A DNA stretch of 64,000 nucleotides from Agapanthus africanus (lineage: Eukaryota; Streptophyta; Magnoliopsida; Asparagales; Amaryllidaceae): NCBI GenBank assembly GCA_030015575.1, contig CM057337.1:297190044-297254043 (forward strand). Reading direction: 5' to 3'. Below the pieces are notes generated by a model, which was not told the DNA's origin, made no database searches, and saw only the letters and a list, made by a program, of their open reading frames with translations. Positions within the stretch are counted from its first letter, which is position 1; every line of letters begins with the position of its first letter. The position numbers and the translations under genes were made by a program. Shown piece by piece: positions 47,786 through 59,153 of this stretch.

Positions 47786-48856
47786 TCACATCAGGGGGTC
47801 AAGAATCATTGGTCGATACCAAGCTTTGCAAAGACCGAAAGTCAACACCAACCATTCGAAAATTTTATCAATGCAGTGCTCGGGTTGGTGGAAGAAGAAG
47901 TGGGGAAATGGTAAGTGGTGGAATAGAATGTGTGTGTGTCTCGTTTTGGAGAGACGATGCAGTGAATGTGATGGATTACTCGCATCCTTTTTACAGTTCA
48001 AAAGAAGGGGTGGAGGATCAATTTCATTGATTGGGAGATGATTCATCTCAACACCCGTGTCATTCAAAAATGCGAGTTCTTCAGCGAAGATCTCCTCAAA
48101 AGTCCCATCAATACCCCGAAGAATAATGTCATCACAAAGTGCGGGGTGATCTTCAGACTCTAAAAGCATTTCATAATCAGTGTTGGTTGTTGACCCGGAC
48201 ATCTCGGTGGAAGAGTCCGTATGTGTATGATACATAGTTGGGTCAAACAACAACGTATGAAAAGTGTCAAGATCGGTATCATGAGGATCATCAAATTCGC
48301 TGCTGTCGACATCCATTACGTCGACAGAACAAACCTGAGCAGTAGGTTCAGAGGATACACTTCCCAACTTGTAAATGTTCAGCTCTATTGACCTATTCCC
48401 GAAGGATAGGGTCATAGAACCATTACGACAGTTGATGACAGCATTGGAAGTGGCCAAAAAGGGGCGACCTAAAATCAACGGAATTTGATTCCGTGGGTTC
48501 GCTACAGGCTGTGTATCAATTACAATAAAATCCACAGGGAATACAAATTCCCCGATTTTTATTAACACATCCTCCAGTTCACCCCTAGGTTTGGTGATTG
48601 ATCGGTCAGCCATCTGGAGAGTAATGCTCGAGGGCTTTAACACTCCGATACCTAGTTGCTCGTAAACCGAATATGGAAGCAAGTTAACATTAGCGCCAAG
48701 GTCTAGTAGAGCACGGTTGATGTGTTTTTCCCCAATAGAATTAGAAATAGTAGGACAGTCATGGTCCTTACGTTTTCTCGGTACTTGTTGGGGGAAACCG
48801 TGTCTACAGTCTTTGCCATGAATATCTTCTTGGGCACTTAAGTCTTCCTCTTCCTA
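47786..48856 (-). CDS. Aspartic protease region of H
   Basis: Minus-strand open frame, about 350 codons, without a proper start; it would be read as part of a gag-protease polyprotein. Retropepsin active site LLDLGANVNLLPYS (Asp at 48701-48703) has DLGA as in Athila-type proteases. Then come LQMADRSITKPRG, FPVDFIVIDTQPVANP, QIPLILGRPFLATSNAVINC and MTLSFGNRSIELNIY, the usual order of this family. An acidic tail follows, then a stop at 47786 with no RT. On its upstream side the reading frame changes near 48760-48790. Confidence 0.88.
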
Positions 48857-49086
48857 GTGCACAAGTTCTAAAGGGTTTTCGCATAGGACGGAACTTGTTG
48901 GATGGCATCTAGGAGAGGGATGTTGATGTTAACTTACTTAAACATGTCCATAATCTTCTCCATATGTGGACTCGATTTGTTAGCCCTTAACCGATTAGGA
49001 TAAGGTGCTTTAGCAATAAGCGCTGGGTCCATCATAGGAGAAGGAAGTTTGTGTGGACCCGATCCTAGAATAGAGGTGGGGATCGT
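48780..49086 (-). pseudogene. Gag C-terminal/protease linker of H, broken
   Basis: A second minus-strand frame reads INIPLLDAIQQVPSYAKTL, stop, NLCTRKRKT, stop, VPKKIFMAKTVDTVSPNKY. This is the linker normally leading to the protease in Athila-like elements. Two stops plus a shift into the protease frame interrupt it. Confidence 0.78.
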
Positions 49087-50718
49087 CTATGGAGAACTAG
49101 AAGAGCTGGGCTGAGGTGTCGAGCCATGTGGGAAACGGAGAATAGGCTCGGAAGAAGGTGGTGGGGTAGGAGAACTGGGGTTAGAATTAGAAGTATAAGT
49201 GGAAGGAAAGGTCTCAGCCGGGGTATCATCGATAGATTTTTCTGTGTCATCAATCTCTTCCACAACGTGATCGTCAAGCACTCTTCCAGATCTCAACGTG
49301 ATTGCATTCACATGATGTGAATAGCTAGTATTGGAAAAGGGTTGAGCCGGAAGTTTCCCTTTCTCTCTTGTACTCATTTCAACTTTTAATCGTGCAATTT
49401 CTTCTTCCATCGATTTAATAGTCTCGCTTTGGGACGCAGAGTTTTTCTCAATTTTATCGACAGAAGACTTCATTTCAGCCAAAACTTGCATGATATTTGT
49501 TAAGACCAAATTCATGTATTATGCAAATGATGAGGATTCATCAGTCCCGGTCAACTGCAAAGGATTAGACGGTGCAGGTGTGTTGACCGGATTTTGAAAG
49601 TTTTGTGCTTGGAAGGGGTGCTGACTTAATTGAAGAGGTTGCTGTTGTGGTGGAGGGACCCTTTGAAAATTATTTTGGTTTGGAACCGTGTTTTGAGATT
49701 GTGATTGGTTCCAAGCAAAGTTAGGGTGATTCCTCCAACCCTGATTATATGTGGAAGAAAATGGATCGTTTCTAGGTCTTTGAAAAGCGGCATTGGTATG
49801 CTCGTGACCTTGAAACGGAGAATTTCGTGGACATTTTTCCGTGAGATGAGAAGGATCATAACAGCATCCACATACAGTTTTGAAGAGTGACATTTGATTT
49901 AGGGCGGCAGCAAAAAATTTGTTTTCCATATTGTCGAATTTCTTGTGTAAAGCTGGAATTTCAGCTTTAACTCCTATGGAAACATCCGATTGGTTATTGC
50001 CACCCGTAGACGATTGACTCACACCCTCCCACTGTAAAGATTTTTCAGCGAAATCTTCTTGGAATTTCCAAGCTTCCTCATCATCTTTGGTCTTGAAGTT
50101 GCCTTGACACATGGATTCAAGGGTCTGTCTTGTGTTAGGATTAATGCCCTCATAAATGATTCGGCACAGTTCCCATCTGGGGATTCCGTGATGTGGACAT
50201 TGAACTAACAGATCCTTAAAGCGTTCAAGACATTGTGAAAATGTTTCATTTGGAAGCTGGGTGAATTGATTTATTTCGCTACGGACTCGAGCTGTCTTAA
50301 GATGTGGGTAGAATTTCTTCAGGAATGCTTTGACGAATTCTTCCCAATTCGAAATGGAATGTGCGGTAGTGTTATACAGCCACTCCTCGGCTATATCGCA
50401 CAAGGTAAATGGGAGAAGACGAAAACGCATAGCATCCATAGAAAGCTGTGAGGTATCTATCATTGCGCATACATTTTCAAATTTGGTGATAAAGGCATAT
50501 GCGTTTTCAGACTCGAGACCGTGAAATTTTGGTAGAAGGTTGATGTATTGGGGTTTAATTTCAAAATTTTCCCTGTTGGCTGGTGAAATGGAAAGACAGG
50601 TGGAAAGGGGACCTCGTATAGGATAGCACCTCTCTTGGAGAGAGATGCGGGGTGGATTCTGCGCACCAACGGACGGCGGCAGAGTAGTGGTAAAGAAGTT
50701 CGATGGAGAAGGATCCAT
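49087..50718 (-). CDS. gag: Gag polyprotein of H, with one internal stop
   Basis: Structural protein forming the virus-like particle. The first part, 49519-50718, is 399 codons from an ATG. Retrotransposon gag core spans about residues 60-200 (LLPKFHGLESENAY, EEWLYN, FLKKFYPH, FKDLLVQCPHHGIP, IIYEGI). A CX2CX4HX4C zinc knuckle lies at residues 283-296 (C283, C286, H291, C296). A TAA at 49519-49521 ends it, but the same frame continues through 49087 with a coiled-coil-like stretch and NAITLRSGR, a motif typical of Athila-type gag. One substitution would explain the stop; suppression cannot be excluded. The tail is Pro/Ser rich. Confidence 0.9.
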
Positions 50719-51807
50719 CGATGTGGGTGTGGTGGTGGGTAAAGAAGAAGTAAATGTAGATATACCAACTTCGGAGTCGATAGAAGGAACGCGGACTAAA
50801 CGGGCACTAGAATCCCGTGTCCAGCCTATCTTGCACTAAAAGGGTTAGTACAAGTGGCAGCGTAGATATAATTAGGGGAAAGAATGAATGTGATTGGTGT
50901 TTGTTTTGAAGAATATACGGATTTTTGAAAAAATGATGCGATCACAACAAATGCAACAAGCAATCCTAAAATCTAGTGGTCACCTAGGTCAAAGCTCTAG
51001 ACCGCTCCTAACTGCCAAAAGACAAGTCGCAGGATCAATCTTCCACCGCCTCTTTGTTTCTCCTGTGGCCAGGTAAGTGCCAGGTAAGTGGGAGGTTCTC
51101 CACTACTTAAGTAGTGGGCCTAATTAAGTAACCACTAGCTTTCAACACACTTGCCTTGGACATTACAAAAGAAACGCGGATAAGCAATGAATTACCCACG
51201 GCCTTCTCTTGTCCTAAGTGAGCGCGACGGTCCTTAGAGTCATCTCTAGATATTTTTTAGTTAATGAGGGTAATGCGGATGCATGTTTGTGATTTTTGGG
51301 GCTTAGGAAGGGTAATGTACTCCCCACCTAATCCGGATTTGGCCATGCCCCTTAATTTCCGTATTAATATGCAAACAACAAAAAATCAAAAACACGCACA
51401 ATTTATTTTGCTTTTTGCGGCGCTGCGATTTATTTGCAATGAAACCTGCAGAAAATTGTTAATTGGAGCAGATTTAGGAGGGAGATAAGAAAGATGGAAG
51501 ATACCCGAGAAAAATGGTACAGTAGCCTGCTTGAAGAGCCGCGGAAACGCGGTGGGAGTCGCTAATTGCCGCGGAAACGCGGTGGTATGAACAGTTCCCT
51601 GAACAAAAAATTTACAGCAAGTCCCTGTTTACCTCCTCAGCTCTCTGGAATTCTCTGAATTTTTTTTCCACAGCTTCACAAGTTCCAGATTTCCTCGCAA
51701 CAAATCACAACAAATCGTTGAGTGTTTTGCGCGAATTTTGATCTAAAAATATAGATGGAATAAACTTTTCAACTCAAATTTCAAAATACGAACAATTAGC
51801 GCACTAT
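50719..51807 (-). other. Leader of H
   Basis: About 1.1 kb between primer site and gag ATG, with no gene. It holds two copies of CCGCGGAAACGCGG, at 51539-51552 and 51569-51582. Confidence 0.75.
51539..51582. repeat. Tandem CCGCGGAAACGCGG motifs
   Basis: Two identical 14-mers 30 bp apart, about 225 nt downstream of the primer-binding site. They resemble the loop sequence of Copia leader hairpins. Confidence 0.85.
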
Positions 51808-51824
51808 CCCCGGCAACGACGCCA
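51808..51824 (-). other. Primer-binding site of H (Asp-tRNA type)
   Basis: Reverse complement TGGCGTCGTTGCCGGGG, one base different from the TGGCGCCGTTGCCGGGG used by Athila-like elements, two bases inside the LTR. Confidence 0.88.
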
Positions 51825-51826
51825 TT

Positions 51827-53623
51827 TGATTGAAACGATTTCGGATTGTGTAGTATGAAAATTGTATAGAAATCACAACCAAAAATTATTTGACCGCAAT
51901 CAATAATGGTGTCGAATGTAGCGCGTTAGTAAGTGCGGATCGTCCACAGGGAAAGTGTAATCGTTCGTGTTTCGATTTAGATGAGTTGAAATTTTAAAGA
52001 AAAGAAAACAAACAACAATTCATGATTTAAAGAATTGAAATTCAAGAATTAGAAAATCTAGGTCTTAATCAAGAAAACAATAAAATCAAGAATTGATATG
52101 TGATGATTTCCAAACCAACAATCAACATTCGAAGTGTGGCTCGTAGGAGTAGATCGGATCTATAGATGTGATGAGATCTAATGATGTCATATTCTTATCC
52201 ATTAACGAATTGATACTAGATCGATGACGATTTATTGAGGTTAAGGATCTTGCGAAGAAACTAGTGTTTCCTCATATCATCCTTTGTCCTTTCGATGAAT
52301 CTCATTCACAAACTAGCTTCTAGTAAATCAAATGATCGATCGTTGATCTCTAGTTTCGAGCGAACACAATCAAGAAAGCATCATCTTGAAACTAGGTCAT
52401 CGATCATTCGATTTACAAGAATTTACAAACGCTATAGGATTTAAGAATTGTAAAAGGATCTAAATCATCATCATTCTATCGATCGTCTCGACTCCTTTAC
52501 GAGCGGAGTTTACTCAAATATTATCACAAAGCAAATATTCAATAAATCTAGATTGAATCATAATGCTCGAATTCAAAAGATAAGCAAGATAAAAGAATTA
52601 TCACCTTTATTATATCAACAATTAGTTACAACTCTCAAGAATTACAAGAGGAAGGAACTTTGATCGTTGAATTTGGCGTCGCTCGGCTCCTTGAGTCGCG
52701 GATCGGCATTGATCACTTGCTCGGATGAAGATCGGCTTCGCTCTCTAAAGGATCTCAGCTTCTTGCTTTGATTGAACTCGGAATTCTTGATCTTGGATTG
52801 GAATTGGAATTAGGGTTAGGGTTTTGAGGAACAAGTTGTGTCACTCAACTTGTGGGTGGAAGAGGAAGAGAGAAGAACAACCTTCAACCTTAGATCTAAG
52901 CTCCCTTTTATAGACCTTGTAACCCTAGATCTAGGATTCAAAATTTGAATTTCCCTCCAAAAGTTTGTTAGCTAGAGAGGCTTCTAGAAGAAGTTAGTTG
53001 GAGGGATGCTTCTAGAAATGGGTTGTTAGGAGGTTGATTAGCTTAATCATGATTAGCTTGATTAATGATCCTTGCTGATCTGGCAGAAGCTTCTAGGGTA
53101 ATCTGGAATTTGACATGTCCTTATGAGGTGTACACACTGAGAGAGGAATACTGCAGAAAAGTATAGCTGACGTCATCCTCACATGACCGCGGATCCGCGG
53201 CACATGCCTGCTTAAGCCGCGAATCCGCGGCCGTATAGATGGATCTCTGTGTACATTTTCTTCTAATGCTTTCTGATGGCTTCCTGGAATATTACTGATA
53301 TGTGGAATCTTTCTTTTCCCTGTAGTTAATTACCAGATCTCAAGGCTTGGCATATTTTATCAGCATTATTTTCATTGATTTGGCTTTTCTCCTGGAATCT
53401 CCTGCACAGACTTCGAAACAAGTGTTGCGCTACACATGAATGATGCGATGGCATGATAAACAGTCAATTTCCCTAAAAATGCCGGTTTTAGAGTATATCA
53501 CATGTAATCTGGTATTTCAGGGATGTTTTGGTAATATGTGTAATATGCAAACCGAACACCTCTAGATGAATGCAAAAGATAGGGAAATTGACGTGTTAAA
53601 AATACATTATTTTCGACTGATCA
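51827..53623 (-). repeat. 5' LTR of H
   Basis: 1797 bp, closely similar to 44556-46356, with a small deletion near 53347. Palindromes CCGCGGATCCGCGG (53187-53200) and CCGCGAATCCGCGG (53217-53230). Confidence 0.95.
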
Positions 53624-55421
53624 AGTCCCATACCCAAGTGTGTGTATATATATAGATTTCCCCATATACGCACCAGTAAAACAAAGTAAGCATGTGTGTG
53701 CGTGTGGGTGTAAACCTTATTCTAGTGCTCGCGACTAAACTAACTAGCGACACCATCAACCAGTTATACTAAAATTATCCATGACTCCCAAAGTCTATCT
53801 GAATAATCATAACCTCACAATAACATATAAATGTATCCATATAATATACACCATATACTACACTACGAATGTGGGGGTGCTATAGGCCATCCACTCGACC
53901 TGCCCCGTAGATATATATCTACTCACTTTGCTCTTCGCTTGCCGTTGCCGACGTTGCCACGCGCTTTCTTGTCGTCTCGAAGTCCTCGTGGGGGTACCTA
54001 CATGTCACAACATATCGTATCGTATTAAAATCCAAATCAAAATCAAAACGACACGCTAAAAGCCTATATGTTAGAACCTACGGACTGCGCCTTTTAAACC
54101 ACCAAACAACCCTCGATATCGTCGTACAAACGTCAAGTGATCGAGATAAAACACAAATACTAAAATCTAGAATCCAAAATTCCAAAAATATAACCCCGAA
54201 TAAAAACAGCAACTCATTAATTTAGTCCCCGATTTTACCCTAGGTGAAATTAGCCAATTTTGCACATGTAAAGGATCTAGTTTACTGAAGATGGAACTAC
54301 AGAACAAGCACGAACCAAAATGAACCAGGTCTGGCCGCAAATTGTGGCCAGAAGGATTATTTCTGCGGCCTGTTGTTAGGGTATGGGGTAGGGTTTCAGT
54401 AGGGGGTCCTAGGTTGCCTGCTTGTATCACTGTCTTTACTAAATAATTTTCCAGGTCCCCGAGTGTTAGCAGATTCAATTTTCTCATCACAATTCCACAA
54501 AATACGATATCGGCAGAATTTCAAAGTTCGTGAATTGGGGTTTGTCTCTGGTTTTATGTCCCAAATACAATCATTACAGGGGTTTAAGGTCACTATAAGC
54601 CTCAATTATACATCACAACTCAAGAATTCCTCAAACCCTAACTAGAAATTTCCAAACCTCACTAAACGACACTAAATCGGTTCTAATCAAACATGGATGT
54701 AAAAGCAATGGAAATACTATGCTAACGGTTAAGAGAATACCTCATTTGGCAGCTCAAAAAACTTCTTGAGTTTCCCCAAGTGTCCAAAATTCTTGCTTTC
54801 TTGGTCCAAAGTGTAGCTTGTGAGCTTGTGCATATTTTTAATGAAGTGGGGATGAGGTTTTGAGTTGTTTTTCTTGGAGTTGTGAGGAGGTAGAGGGGAG
54901 AATGAGATGAGGTAGCAGCCATGAGGGAATGAGGGGAGGAAAAATGATGAAGGAAAGAAGAAGGAATGGGAGCCTTGGTCCAAGGTTTGACCCCTCACCC
55001 TCTCTCTTCTCTTCTCTCTCTTGCTCATCCCTCAATGTTTTATTCCTTTTCTTTTCTTTTTTTCTTATCTTTTCTTTTCATATCTAAAACAAAGCCATCC
55101 ATAGAAAAAGAAAAAGACATGGTAGGAAAATATAAAATTGCAAAATATGACATGGTGCATGTCATGTGCACAAAACTAGCTTAATGCACGATTAACGATA
55201 TTTAATCGCGATTAGCATTAAATTAGTGTATAATAAATCATAAAATTTCATAATTTGCATAAATCACATAAAACACCCTCTTTCTAGTAATTTCTATAAT
55301 TTTCCAAATTTTTTCCTAATTTATCGGTATTTAATTATACCGTCTTATTAAAATATTCAATATAATATTATTTAATTATAAAAATCCCCAAAATAATATT
55401 TTATTTTTCTGAAATGTTACA
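53624..55421 (-). repeat. 5' LTR of G, segment 3 (5' end of LTR)
   Basis: Continues 44555 after H is removed. On the minus strand it begins TGTAACATTTCAG at 55421. Summed with the other segments the LTR is about 4.9 kb. The next five bases, ATGTT (55422-55426), are the expected target duplication in J. Confidence 0.75.
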
Positions 55422-56182
55422 ATGTTCCTGTTATTATGGGTAAGGGCATTGGCAGAGGGATTGCAGGGCTTGGAAATCCAGAATCCAGGATCCAAAACAT
55501 GTTGTGGCTTCGACTTCGGGTGTGTTTGTAATTGAAAACTGTATGTCAATTAACTCTACTTCCTGGGTACTAGATACCGGATCATGGTCTCATATCTATA
55601 ACTCATTACAGGCTTTGAGAAACAGTAGAGTTATCAGGGTAGGTGATATGACTCTCAGAGCTGCGAACGGAATGAGCGTGGATGCTGAATCCGTAGGTGA
55701 ATGTCATCTAGGATTGACAAGTGGGCAGATATTGATTCTACGTAACTGTTTGTATATACCTAGTCTATCTTGTAATAGCATATCTGTATCCCTATTTTTT
55801 AAAGAAGGATATGATTTTACATTTGTAAGCGATGTCATCCACATCCACTTAAATCGAGCTTTGATTGGGTCAAGTACATTAGATGAAGGTATATACATAT
55901 TAAATCAAGCTCAGGTTTTGAGTATCCAGAACACACTTAAAAGAAAGTCTCCGGAAACAAATCGGGCTTTCTTATGGCATTGTAGACTGGGCCACCTCAA
56001 TGAAACATGGTTGACGAAGTTACATAGAAATGGATATTTGGATCCGTTCGAATATCAGTCTTATGCCACTTGTCAATCTTGTCTTAAGGGAAAGATGACA
56101 AAGTCTCCGTTCACTGGACACGGAGTAAGAGCGAGCGAGCTCTTAGGACTCATACACAGCGATGTATGCGGTCCAATGTCTA
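55422..56182 (+). pseudogene. pol: Element J: Copia protease and GAG-pre-integrase fragment
   Basis: Open plus-strand frame through the whole segment, cut on both sides by insertions (G left, I right), so there is no true start or stop. Protease: VLDTGSWSHI with the catalytic Asp-Thr-Gly intact, about 25 residues in. GAG-pre-integrase zinc region: WHCRLGHLN...YATCQSCLKGKM, giving the His/Cys pairs. It ends at the integrase core start LLGLIHSDVCGPMS. No stop in about 225 codons, unlike other Copia copies here. The rest of J must lie left of G and right of I, off-window. Confidence 0.88.
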
Positions 56183-58225
56183 TGTAAGTCTATGTTACCC
56201 ACCCCGGTGCTTAACGGGGAGGCGGAATAGGTAAAAATCGAATTTTTTCTCAAAGGAAACATAGACAAACCATGAAGGATCTTTACTAAACGAAAACTAA
56301 CAAACTAATATGGAGTTTTAACTACTAGGTTAGATGGTTATACCTAGTTCTTGAACTCCTTCTCTTCTTGTTGTGGTCCTCCTTGTTGCGAGCTCCTTAG
56401 AGTGGTGTAGATGGCTCCTCCTCGTTGTCTTCTCTAGGTCAAAGAACGATCCACCCGAAGGCCTCTACCTTGAGTTCCTACCTTAACAATGAAGTAACTA
56501 GAGTGCTTGGCTTGCTACACTAAGAACCCTAGAGTGAGTAGAGAAGTATTTTGGTGGTTTAGTCTCAAAGCTTTGATTTTCAACACAAGAAACACTTAAG
56601 CCTTTTGAGTGAGGAAGAGCGAGAGCAAACCATTAGAGAGAAAGGTAATGAGAGAATGAGAGAACAAAGCTCTCATATGAGAATTATATGATAATAATAA
56701 TAATAATTAAGAAAATTATGATGGTGAATTGATTTGACCATTGTCATTTCATAATTAATGCTAAGCATACTTCAAAAAAATATCTCATGCTTAACAAAAC
56801 AAAAGAAAATATCTAAGTCAATATAAGTCAGCAAGTCAAATGGTCAAACCAACTCTAGTGATACAATTATCCTTAACTAAAAATTTTAATCATTTTCCTC
56901 CTTCTCATTATGTTTTTGATCAAGTCAATGGTCAAAACTCTAATGAGGTGTCTCCCTATCCGCCTCTGTCAACTGTACATACATACCCGCATCCGTGTTC
57001 CATAGAAACATGAATATAATGAGACTAGACCAATCCCAAAACAAATACTAGGATCTAGCTTAAACCAAATCCTACTAGTATCAACTGCCCGAACACGAAA
57101 TGTGCACAAGTGCGCGTATGTGAACGAACCCTGTCGTAAAACCATACAACCTCTACTTTGTTTCACCCAAAGGTGAACAACCCTCTGTGTGGGACTCTAA
57201 AAACTCGACACTACGCTGGCAGTGGGTTTAACCACAGGCCGCAAGCGGTACTAGCTGTACATAACAGTCACCAGGTAGATGTCGATAAGAAGACCGATGA
57301 GGTGAACCCATCCGAACTCCTACTGAGCCTGAATATGATAATCTCTCTACAGTCCGGTCTTTTCGTCTAAGAGTATCGCATGTCGGACCTAGGGAGCAGT
57401 AAACGTCAGACCCCTAATAGCGGTACAAGTCGTGTTGGAGTGTAGCCCAGAACACCCTAAGAAACTACTGGAAACACTAACAGTAAATCTCGCTTGCCCT
57501 GGCCAGGGACTTTGTGTAATGGCTCTCCTAGGATATCAACCCCCGATACCGGGAGAGACGAATCCTGTCTAACCGTCACTGCCTCCAAGTGCTTCGGGAC
57601 TGCACCCAACTACTACCTGTTTGCACGACTTAATAGAGCCGTGGTAGGGTAGTAATCGAAGACAACGGGAACACACTCGAGGCGAAGTGACAGTGTCAAG
57701 TCAACGGACTAAGCTGTACTCATGTCACTTGGGAACTGCTAACCGACGATAGGTATAGTACCAACCAACAGTTCCTGACGAGTCCTGTCCAGTGTACTCA
57801 TAACTTAATGAGCACCTGCAAACTATCTCCATTACGACGTACTGATGGCTGTGGGACAGACCATCTCCCCAGCTGGGATGAGAAGCGTACACACTAGTCT
57901 ACTACGGAGTATCGATGCCCTGTCTCGATAATCCTACGACTATGGACTTGTATAAGGATGTGATTGTAGACTACCCAACCCCCACAAGTGTGATTGCCAT
58001 CACAACGCTGGTAGTCAAGTAAAGATCCTAAGGGCTCTCTCAATATGTATTAGAGATACGTCAAAAGAAACATATACACATATTAAGATAGATACAAACC
58101 AAGTAGCATACTACCATATCGAGCAAGACTGTTATAAATCTGTATATATATATCCCAAGCTTCCAAAATATAATATACAAACTAGTACTATACAATAATG
58201 GTCTCTAAGGCATATCACACTAACA
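56183..58225 (-). repeat. 3' LTR of I
   Basis: 2043 bp, TGTTAGTGTGATATGCC...CTTACA on the minus strand. Strings such as GTCAGACCCC, AAGTCGTG and CCGGGAGAGACGAA are shared with other Copia LTRs here. Confidence 0.88.
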
Positions 58226-58238
58226 ATCTCCCACTTTC
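58226..58238 (-). other. Polypurine tract of I
   Basis: Reverse complement GAAAGTGGGAGAT, next to the 3' LTR. Confidence 0.85.
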
Positions 58239-58239
58239 A

Positions 58240-58882
58240 CTAAGGCCATGTGCTGGCATATCGCAGACCTATCATCTCGAATAGCCTCTCGAACTGCGTC
58301 TGAGGAATGGCCTTTGTAAATGGATCAGCAGTGTTATCCTCTATAGCAACCCTCCGAACCTCGATCTCCCGGCGATCCACGATCTCCCTGATCAGGTGAT
58401 ACCGCCTCAAGATGTTTCTGGACTTCTGATAGGACCTGGGTTCCTTTGCTAAAGCTATAGCCCTATTGTTGTCACAATACAGAGGTATTGGAGCAACAAT
58501 AGACGGAACCACCTGAAGTTCTGTTATGAACTTCCTCATCCAGACTGTTTCTTTTGCTGCATCAGAAGCTGCGATATACCCCGCCTCCATCGTCGAGTCA
58601 GCAACGGTTTCCTTCTTGGAACTCTTCCAACAGACCGTCCCTCCATTGAGGGTAAAGGCATAACCCGACAAGGATTTGGAGTCATCCTTGTCACTCTGGA
58701 AGCTGGAGTCAGCAAAGGCCTCGATCTGGAGGTCTTTTCCGCCGTAAACCAAGAACATATCCCTAGTCCTTCTCAGGTATTTTAGAATGTTCTTTACCGC
58801 TATCCAGTGTTTCTCCCCAGGGTTTGACTGATACCGGCTTACTACACTCAGTGCATAAGCTACATCTGTTCTGGTACATGAT
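58240..58882 (-). pseudogene. pol: Copia RT C-terminus and RNase H of I
   Basis: Continuous minus-strand frame without internal stops, truncated upstream by K. It begins at the RT end (TDVAYALSVVSRYQSNPGEK, then KYLRRTRDMFLVYGG), then RNase H: AFADSSFQSDKDDSKSLSGY with the first Asp, STMEAGYIAA with the Glu (Gly replaces the usual second Glu of TEAEY), PLYCDNNRAIALA with the next Asp, and the C-terminal NTADPFTKAIPQTQFERL. It would remove the RNA strand during reverse transcription in the full element. It is the best preserved pol piece here. Confidence 0.92.
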
Positions 58883-59153
58883 TGTTAGAGATTTTGCGTG
58901 CGTTTTAAAATTTAATAATACCGCAATCAAGACGGTGTCGCTTGGTAGCTAGGCGGTGAGTACGGGTCAATCCACATGGAGATGGATTCCTTTCCTTTAT
59001 GTCTTAACGAGTTAAGCCCAAAAAGTTGGTGGTTTTTTTTAGATCTAAGAATGAGATTAAATTGATTTAAAGTCTAGCTAGGGTTAGGATTAGGTTAGTT
59101 TGGAATAAGGATTCTATTCACTGCTTTCCTTGCCCAAGTTATGAATATAGATG
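58883..59153 (-). mobile_element. Element K: short Athila-like LTR piece
   Basis: Starts TGTTAGAGATTTTGCG in the middle of the pol of I; ATGAT (58878-58882) precedes it. ACCGCAATCAAGACGGTGTC and the following GGTCAATCCACA match the layout of the LTR of H (ACCGCAATCAATAACGGTGT, GATCGTCCACAGGG). It is cut by L at 59154, so only about 270 bp are visible. Orientation is inferred from H. Confidence 0.6.

Larger units (their letters stand above)
44556..53623 (-). mobile_element. Athila-like Gypsy element H, gag-protease only
   Basis: 9.07 kb, minus strand. 3' LTR 44556-46356, polypurine tract 46357-46371, 5' LTR 51827-53623, Asp-tRNA-type primer site 51808-51824. AGTCC at 44551-44555 and 53624-53628 is a perfect target duplication in the LTR of G. 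The interior is about 5.5 kb and holds gag and protease. No reverse transcriptase, RNase H or integrase sequence is visible in the 1.4 kb between protease and polypurine tract, so H must rely on enzymes from a relative. Athila affinity rests on primer site, PPT and gag/protease motifs. Confidence 0.93.
56183..58882 (-). mobile_element. Copia element I, 3' part
   Basis: Minus strand. 3' LTR 56183-58225, polypurine tract, then pol C-terminus to 58882, where K interrupts it. GTCTA (56178-56182) is the expected target duplication. Its LTR shares a core with A- and D-family LTRs but is a separate family. Confidence 0.85.

Noticed and set aside
54700-55170. Open frames of 60-99 residues on both strands near a CT-rich stretch
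   Set aside because: Low-complexity sequence in the 5' part of the LTR of G; no conserved motif.
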